64,000 nt of DNA from Thermoplasmata archaeon (lineage in GTDB: Archaea > Thermoplasmatota > Thermoplasmata > Thermoplasmatales > Thermoplasmataceae). The position numbers and the translations under genes are program-made. Below, in pieces: positions 61,921-64,000 of this stretch. Where the stretch lies: assembly GCA_021817455.1 (NCBI GenBank), contig JAKAUW010000013.1:1-64000 (forward strand). The letters are read 5' to 3'. Positions within the stretch are counted from its first letter, which is position 1. Every line of letters starts with the position of its first letter. The notes beneath the pieces are model-generated. The model was not told where the DNA came from. It saw only the letters and a list, made by a program, of their open reading frames with translations, and did no database searches.

Positions 61921-63156
61921 TCAGGTTCCTTCCTTCCACTCTTCAGCGTATTTCCTCTGTTCATCGCTGAGTTTGTCAATAGAAAGATCAAGCCCTTTGA
62001 GTTTCAGGTTTGCAACTTCCAGATCAATCTTTCTTGGGACAGGATACACTTTCTTCTCAAGTTTCTGGTGGTTCTTCACCAGATACTCCGCCGTCAATGC
62101 CTGTATGGAGAAGCTCATATCCATAATCTCTACCGGGTGTCCCTGGCCAGCTGCAAGGTTAACGAGCCTTCCGTCCGCAATAAGGTCAATAGTATTCCCG
62201 TTTTCAAGCTTGTATCTATTTATGGATTCTCTCACAGGTCTCTTTTCCAGCGACTTCGACTCAAGTTCTTTCACTGGAATTTCATTGTTGAAGTGCCCAG
62301 AGTTTGCCAGTATGAGGTTTTTCTTGGCCACAAGCAGGTCTGCGTACGATACAACATTCTTCATTCCTGTTGCAGTAACAACTAGGTCCGCTTCCCTTAT
62401 GGCCATATTCATGGGTTTTACGTCAAAACCATCCATTGCAGCTTCCACAGCTTTTACAGGGTTAATCTCCGTCACAGTCACAAGTCCACCCAGCCCCTTC
62501 ATCCGCATGGCAATACCCTTGCCACACCAGCCATAGCCTGCAACGACTATCTTCTTTCCGGCCAACAGAACATTGGTTGCGGACATAATGCCATCAAGGG
62601 TGCTCTGGCCCGTTCCGTACCTGTTGTCAAAGAAATGCTTCATTTCTGCATCATTGACGTCAAACATTGGAAATTTCAATGCGCCGGCTTTTTCCATCGC
62701 AAATAGCCTCACGACGCCCGTTGTAGTCTCCTCATTGCCCCCAATTATGTTGTCAAGAAGATCAGTACGGTCTTCGGAAACAATTTTGACAAGGTCTCCT
62801 CCATCATCGATTATGACATTGGGCTTGAGATCAAGTGTCTTATTGAGGTACTCATAGTATTCTTCCTCTGTTTCACCCTTTTTTGCATAAACTTCCATTT
62901 TATAATCGTCCCTCAGAGAGTGGACGACGCTATCATCTGAGCTTAGCGGATTGCAGGATGACATTCTTATCTCTGCACCTCCTTCCCGCAGTAAAAGAGC
63001 GAAAATTCCCGTCTTGGCTTCCACATGCAAAGCCATAGAAATTTTCACTCCTTTGAGTGGCTTTTCCCGGATGAATCTCTCGCGTATCTGGGATGTAACG
63101 TCCATCCTTTCCCTGGCCCAGCCAAGTCTCAGGAATCCTTTACTTGTGTTTTCCAT
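61921..63156 (-). CDS. ahcY: S-adenosylhomocysteine hydrolase
   Basis: NAD-dependent enzyme that splits S-adenosylhomocysteine to adenosine and homocysteine, removing the inhibitor left by methyltransferases. The NAD-binding motif is KIVVAGYGWCGKGIAMR, the substrate segment IDDGGDLV, and VNLAAGQGHPVEIMD sits near the end. At 411 residues it is the short form without the eukaryote-type insertion. Its start overlaps the end of the RibD-like gene by 28 nt, and the N-terminal GWARERMDVTSQIRERF supports that start. Confidence 0.96.
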   Translation of the reverse strand: MENTSKGFLRLGWARERMDVTSQIRERFIREKPLKGVKISMALHVEAKTGIFALLLREGGAEIRMSSCNPLSSDDSVVHSLRDDYKMEVYAKKGETEEEYYEYLNKTLDLKPNVIIDDGGDLVKIVSEDRTDLLDNIIGGNEETTTGVVRLFAMEKAGALKFPMFDVNDAEMKHFFDNRYGTGQSTLDGIMSATNVLLAGKKIVVAGYGWCGKGIAMRMKGLGGLVTVTEINPVKAVEAAMDGFDVKPMNMAIREADLVVTATGMKNVVSYADLLVAKKNLILANSGHFNNEIPVKELESKSLEKRPVRESINRYKLENGNTIDLIADGRLVNLAAGQGHPVEIMDMSFSIQALTAEYLVKNHQKLEKKVYPVPRKIDLEVANLKLKGLDLSIDKLSDEQRKYAEEWKEGT

Positions 63157-63785
63157 AGTCTCTGTAAGTGATATGGATCAAGGCTTATAAGAACACCCTT
63201 GCCGAAAGGTTCTGCAGACTTAATCACGTTGCGGATTTCAAAACCGGGCGAAAACAACTGGAACCCTCCTCCTTCTATTATGATGTCGCCGATGTAAAGG
63301 TGGAACTGATCTATGAAACGTTCCTCAATGAAACTTGTTATAATTGATCTACCACCTTCAACAAGCAGCTTGCTGATACCCTCTTCTTGCAGTTCAGATA
63401 GAATGTTCTCCAGCTGGAGTCCTTTTAAATCCCTGGTCCTGATCTCGCATTCCCTATTATCTTCCCTAACTTTGGCTGTATAGATGATAGTTCTCGCTGC
63501 TGAGTCATAGACCCTTGATCCAATCCCGGTCCTTAGACTACGGTCAAGAATTATTCTCACTGGAAACTTCTCTTTCTTGACGGCGTTCTGGTCAACAAGC
63601 AGCCTCGGATCATCTGCAATAACTGTCCCAGAGCCAATAAGTATGGCATCGACCTCGGATCTAAGTTCATGTACCCTTACCATGTCCTCTGGAGAAGAAA
63701 TGATTACTCTTCTGCCATCTTTGCCTGAAATAAACCCATTCAGGCTCTGTGCAACGTTTACAATGACGTAAGGTCTTTTGGTCAA
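63129..63785 (-). CDS. RibD C-terminal-domain reductase (riboflavin pathway)
   Basis: A 218-residue reductase of the RibD_C/dihydrofolate-reductase-like fold, which in archaea reduces 2,5-diamino-6-ribosylamino-pyrimidinone phosphate during flavin synthesis. The start PYVIVNVAQSLNGFISGKDG, the LRSEVDAILIGSGTVIADDPRL block and the ISKLLVEGGRSIITSFI motif are typical. It begins with TTG 63785, about 26 bp after an AAATTAATATGG box (63807-63818). It heads the operon with ahcY and apgM. Confidence 0.9.
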   Translation of the reverse strand: MTKRPYVIVNVAQSLNGFISGKDGRRVIISSPEDMVRVHELRSEVDAILIGSGTVIADDPRLLVDQNAVKKEKFPVRIILDRSLRTGIGSRVYDSAARTIIYTAKVREDNRECEIRTRDLKGLQLENILSELQEEGISKLLVEGGRSIITSFIEERFIDQFHLYIGDIIIEGGGFQLFSPGFEIRNVIKSAEPFGKGVLISLDPYHLQRLWKTQVKDS

Positions 63786-63906
63786 CTGCTGAAAAACACG
63801 GTGTCCATATTAATTTTCTCTATTAGAAGACTTGTTGCTAGAAAACACATACGTCAAAAACTGGGAGTGCAAATATTTAGTTTTTGGTAGACATAGACCA
63901 TGGATA

Positions 63907-64000
63907 ATGAGATTAACAGGACTGGATTTGCCAGGGCAGTTTCTAGATATGTTCGATGGCGTTGACCTGGAACTATACAATCACCAGGAGGAGGCAATCA
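63907..64000 (+). CDS. Start of an SF2 helicase, possibly Hel308 (partial)
   Basis: An open frame from ATG 63907 reaches the window end (MRLTGLDLPGQFLDMFDGVD then LELYNHQEEAI). The last part matches the Q-motif region (LYxxQxEAI) at the front of Hel308 and related SF2 helicases. Only about 31 residues are in view, so the subfamily is open. AAATATTTAG lies about 30 bp upstream. An ATG at 63900 is in another, short frame. Confidence 0.5.
   Translation, partial: MRLTGLDLPGQFLDMFDGVDLELYNHQEEAI

Noticed and set aside
1-64000. CRISPR arrays, insertion sequences, integrase or att sites
   Set aside because: Reading both strands showed no regularly spaced repeats, no transposase or integrase coding region, and no direct repeats at either tRNA gene.

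Overview
This window is a compact, gene-dense stretch of an archaeal chromosome, most likely from the order Thermoplasmatales or a close relative in Thermoplasmata. The evidence is a coherent archaeal gene set (MCM helicase, fibrillarin, diphthine synthase, LonB, aMBF1, archaeal-type AspRS and AlaRS, DUF2070, DUF424). Many transcription units have a TATA-like box about 24-30 bp upstream of the start codon, which implies leaderless mRNAs, while genes inside operons often carry GGAGG or GGTGA ribosome sites. No rRNA, CRISPR array, insertion sequence or integrated element was seen. The genus cannot be fixed from the sequence alone.

Layout: 1-6.2 kb is a complete seven-gene tryptophan operon on the minus strand (trpB2-A-D-F-E-G-C), read towards the 3' end of an unknown membrane protein. 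6.3-9.8 kb carries a YbjQ-family gene and an mcm-DUF424-UbiE-like operon. 9.9-12.8 kb holds tRNA-Thr(GGT), two tandem ferredoxins, and a ROK sugar kinase followed by a decayed MFS transporter. 12.9-24.7 kb holds an NfeD-type membrane protease homologue without a catalytic lysine, aspS, 3-hydroxyacyl-CoA dehydrogenase, aMBF1, fibrillarin, a methyltransferase, alaS, a site-2-protease homologue with a destroyed HExxH motif, and an NAD-kinase-like gene. 24.7-33 kb holds DUF2070, a small HTH regulator, lonB coupled to a Cgi121-like gene, a PfkB kinase, gamma-carbonic anhydrase, enolase and diphthine synthase.

The centre of the window (33-41.2 kb) is respiratory. An hsp20/HTH pair with a striking 23-bp operator diverges from two complete succinate dehydrogenase/fumarate reductase clusters placed back to back. 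The first is a conventional sdhABCD set. The second has flavoprotein and iron-sulfur subunits very like mycobacterial Sdh1 (the Rv0247c-Rv0249c group) and a single five-helix membrane anchor carrying a Cys/His-rich loop. After DedA, dCMP deaminase, a P-type ATPase, a phosphoribosyltransferase and tRNA-Val(TAC), a second respiratory unit follows (46.7-50.5 kb): Rieske protein, diheme cytochrome b, a crotonase-like protein and a secreted sequon-rich protein. It diverges from a gene with a ribbon-helix-helix-like N terminus.

50.6-64 kb carries DUF92, pdxS, a dolichol-phosphate-mannose-synthase-like enzyme with a GT-C-like membrane protein, a TauE/SafE + DUF1634 pair, a GltD/NfnL-type flavoprotein, serS, an unknown membrane protein, a RibD-like reductase-ahcY-apgM operon, and the start of an SF2 helicase. 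Overall the window suggests an aerobic or facultatively anaerobic heterotroph that makes its own tryptophan, has a branched quinone-linked electron-transport chain and a glycosylated cell surface, and has lost one sugar transporter. The most notable points are the second succinate dehydrogenase and its anchor, the two protease homologues that have lost catalytic residues, the hsp20 operator, and trpE without a normal start codon.
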